The notes under the pieces were generated by a model. The model made no database searches. It was not told the DNA's origin and worked only from the letters and a program-made list of their open reading frames with translations. From an uncultured Devosia sp. (GTDB lineage: Bacteria; Pseudomonadota; Alphaproteobacteria; Rhizobiales; Devosiaceae), in NCBI GenBank assembly GCA_934553185.1, contig CAKTFF010000113.1, positions 1 to 6,761 of the forward strand: a stretch of 6,761 bases of DNA, written 5' to 3'. The position numbers were made by a program, and so were the translations under genes. Shown in pieces: positions 5,795 to 6,761 of this stretch (positions are counted from its first letter, which is position 1; every line of letters starts with the position of its first letter).

Positions 5795-6483
5795 TGGAGT
5801 TCGGTGGTCGCTACCGTATTGCCGCGCTGCGCTCAGCCGGTCAACAGGCTGAATCAGCTATGTTTCAGGCGACCAACGGCATCAACACCCACAAAGGCTT
5901 CATTTTTTCCGCGGCAATTCTTTGCGCGGCACTGGGACGGTTGCAGGCGCAGTTCTGCGCACCCGTCCGACACGAAGCACTCTCTGCAGCCTGCGCTAAG
6001 CTAGCCCATTATGCATTAAGTGATTTCAACGGCGCTGCCGGAGATACGGCCGGCCTTCGTCTTTATCAGATGCATCAGCTTCAGGGGGTGCGCGGAGAGG
6101 CCGCCGCCGGGTTCCCCTCCGTTTTTCAGATTGGGTATCCCGCTTTGTTATTCTGGCTGAAACGCGGGGCATCTCTTAACGATGCCTCGGCCGCCGCACT
6201 GCTTTACCTGATCGCAGCGGTTGAGGACACAAATCTCGTGCATCGCGGCGGCAAGACCACCGCTGTGATGTGCCGAAAAGAAGCGGAAGCATTACTTCAG
6301 GAACTTACGGTAGATACATTGATCGAACGGCTTACCTGTTTGGATAAACGTTACATAGAACAAAATCTAAGTCCCGGGGGATGTGCTGACCTTTTAGCGC
6401 TTTCCCTGCTCATATACGGACTTGAAAAAGCACGTTTTCTCATGCCCGAAGCATCATCGCCGCCTCATACCACGGTGCATTGA
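5794..6483 (+). CDS. citG: Triphosphoribosyl-dephospho-CoA synthase (CitG), N-terminally truncated
   Basis: CitG makes 2'-(5''-triphosphoribosyl)-3'-dephospho-CoA from ATP and dephospho-CoA, the precursor of the citrate lyase acyl-carrier prosthetic group (MdcB does the same for malonate decarboxylase). The family signatures are plain: AMFQATNGINTHKG (22-35), GVRGEAAAGFPS (98-109), EDTNLVHRGG (144-153) and NLSPGGCADLLA (191-202). The ORF gives 229 aa, whereas full-length CitG is about 280-290 and has NTHKG well past residue 100. The N-terminal motif with PKPGLVD and GAH.DMD is therefore missing. The frame stays open back to 5611, and some CitG-like sequence (FAWPEG) may continue to ~5749, but no N-terminal motif appears in any plus frame. 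ATG 5794 has AGGGAG 8 nt upstream. No citrate lyase genes are adjacent. The lower GC and the style suggest a Firmicutes source. It is probably inactive and could be called a pseudogene. Confidence 0.85.
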   Translation: MEFGGRYRIAALRSAGQQAESAMFQATNGINTHKGFIFSAAILCAALGRLQAQFCAPVRHEALSAACAKLAHYALSDFNGAAGDTAGLRLYQMHQLQGVRGEAAAGFPSVFQIGYPALLFWLKRGASLNDASAAALLYLIAAVEDTNLVHRGGKTTAVMCRKEAEALLQELTVDTLIERLTCLDKRYIEQNLSPGGCADLLALSLLIYGLEKARFLMPEASSPPHTTVH

Positions 6484-6606
6484 CATCCCATAGGATGCTA
6501 CACCCCGCCCCGTGTGGACTTTGACGCAGCGCGAATCAAGGAACTGAAAAACGGGGCATGGTCTGCGGAACGCACAGATATTTCTTGTGGCTCTATAATA
6601 ATGTGA
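6484..6606 (+). other. Unrecognised ORF fragment after citG
   Basis: Directly after the citG stop, the same frame stays open for 40 codons to TGA 6604-6606, with no ATG until the last codon before the stop. A GTG at 6514 would give a 30-residue peptide beginning VDFDAARIKELKNGAW. The residues look protein-like, but I recognise no family and see no ribosome-binding site, so it may be a remnant. The stretch also holds CATCC-N4-GGATG (6484-6497) and GCCCCGT (6507-6513) paired with ACGGGGC (6551-6557), neither followed by a T-run. Confidence 0.2.
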
Positions 6607-6617
6607 CTCTATAATAA
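6586..6617. repeat. Tandem 16-bp duplication containing TATAAT
   Basis: Two adjacent 16-bp units, 6586-6601 and 6602-6617, read TGTGNCTCTATAATAA and differ at one base (G versus A at the fifth position). Each contains a perfect TATAAT (6595-6600 and 6611-6616), yet no good -35 is seen at 16-18 bp. The duplication is not a multiple of three, so it shifts any frame running through it. It may mark an insertion-element end or an integration footprint; I cannot name one. Confidence 0.55.
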
Positions 6618-6618
6618 A

Positions 6619-6761
6619 GTACATTACAATGCGGAAGCAAACAGCAAACTGCGGCATATCCAGAAAGGTACAAAAGCGGAAAGGAAATGATCGTCGCACA
6701 GTTTGTAAAGGGCGTGTATGTTCATAAGGACTATGAGATAGAGATCGAGTTTAACGTATCC
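6619..6761 (+). pseudogene. Frameshifted remnant resembling a serine-recombinase C-terminus, cut by window end
   Basis: One frame (6619-6687) reads a basic helix ending LRHIQKGTKAERK and stops at TGA 6688-6690. The next frame opens at ATG 6687 (ATGA overlap) and reads MIVAQFVKGVYVHKDYEIE to the window edge, still open. Joined, the two look like the coiled-coil and terminal beta-strand region of large serine recombinases found on Firmicutes mobile elements, where a pattern like A.FV..V.VYKDYE.EI.FN is usual. A single missing A in the run before ATG would restore one frame. The catalytic resolvase domain is not in the window. The match is from memory, with moderate to low certainty. A separate start at ATG 6687 is less likely because no ribosome-binding site is well placed. 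Confidence 0.35.

Noticed and set aside
6454..6699. Minus-strand open frame of 81 codons over the citG end
   Set aside because: It overlaps the citG 3' end and the repeats, has an unusual Cys/Phe/Arg-rich composition, and shows no domain.
1..6761. tRNA or rRNA genes
   Set aside because: No T-loop (GTTCRANYC) with a matching acceptor stem and no rRNA-like stretch was noticed on either strand when reading by eye.

Overview
The window reads as two pieces of DNA that differ in character. From 1 to about 5.7 kb the DNA is GC-rich (hand counts of 60-70% in sampled 60-base lines) and its genes look like those of an alphaproteobacterium. A Hyphomicrobiales/Devosiaceae-type host is my inference from gene style and from a 25-bp intergenic repeat of a kind common in that class. 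The last ~1 kb (about 5.7-6.76 kb) is less GC-rich, falling to 92/221 (42%) over 6541-6761. It carries gene remnants that look more like those of gut Firmicutes.

Left part: the window opens inside a plus-strand VOC (glyoxalase/dioxygenase-fold) gene that ends at 373. A short intergenic stretch with hairpins and two tandem 25-bp repeats separates it from a convergent HxlR-family repressor gene (931-509, minus). The repressor is divergent from an SDR oxidoreductase gene (1028-1777, plus) of the DltE-like (COG3967) type. The 96-bp intergenic region between them holds a perfect TACTT-N5-AAGTA inverted repeat, the form of operator described for HxlR-type regulators, so the pair looks like a regulator with its target.

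Middle part: three minus-strand genes form one compact operon, transcribed 5562 -> 1801. In order they encode a 408-aa helical protein with TelA-like architecture, a 312-aa single-pass membrane protein (DUF6384-like), and a 520-aa coiled-coil protein with a glycine-rich C-terminal tail. The gaps are 29 bp and 4 bp. None has an established function that I know of. Together they suggest an envelope-associated assembly, and this is the best candidate in the window for an undescribed system.

Right part: a 229-aa plus-strand ORF (5794-6483) is clearly the catalytic C-terminal part of CitG (triphosphoribosyl-dephospho-CoA synthase), but its N-terminal third is missing. A 25-codon ORF with a strong ribosome-binding site overlaps its start as TGATG. 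Beyond citG there is no intact gene. The stretch holds a 16-bp tandem duplication containing TATAAT, an unrecognised ORF fragment, and a frameshifted piece resembling the C-terminus of a Firmicutes-type serine recombinase that runs off the window end. The two halves may be joined by horizontal transfer with decay, or by a chimeric assembly; the sequence alone cannot decide.
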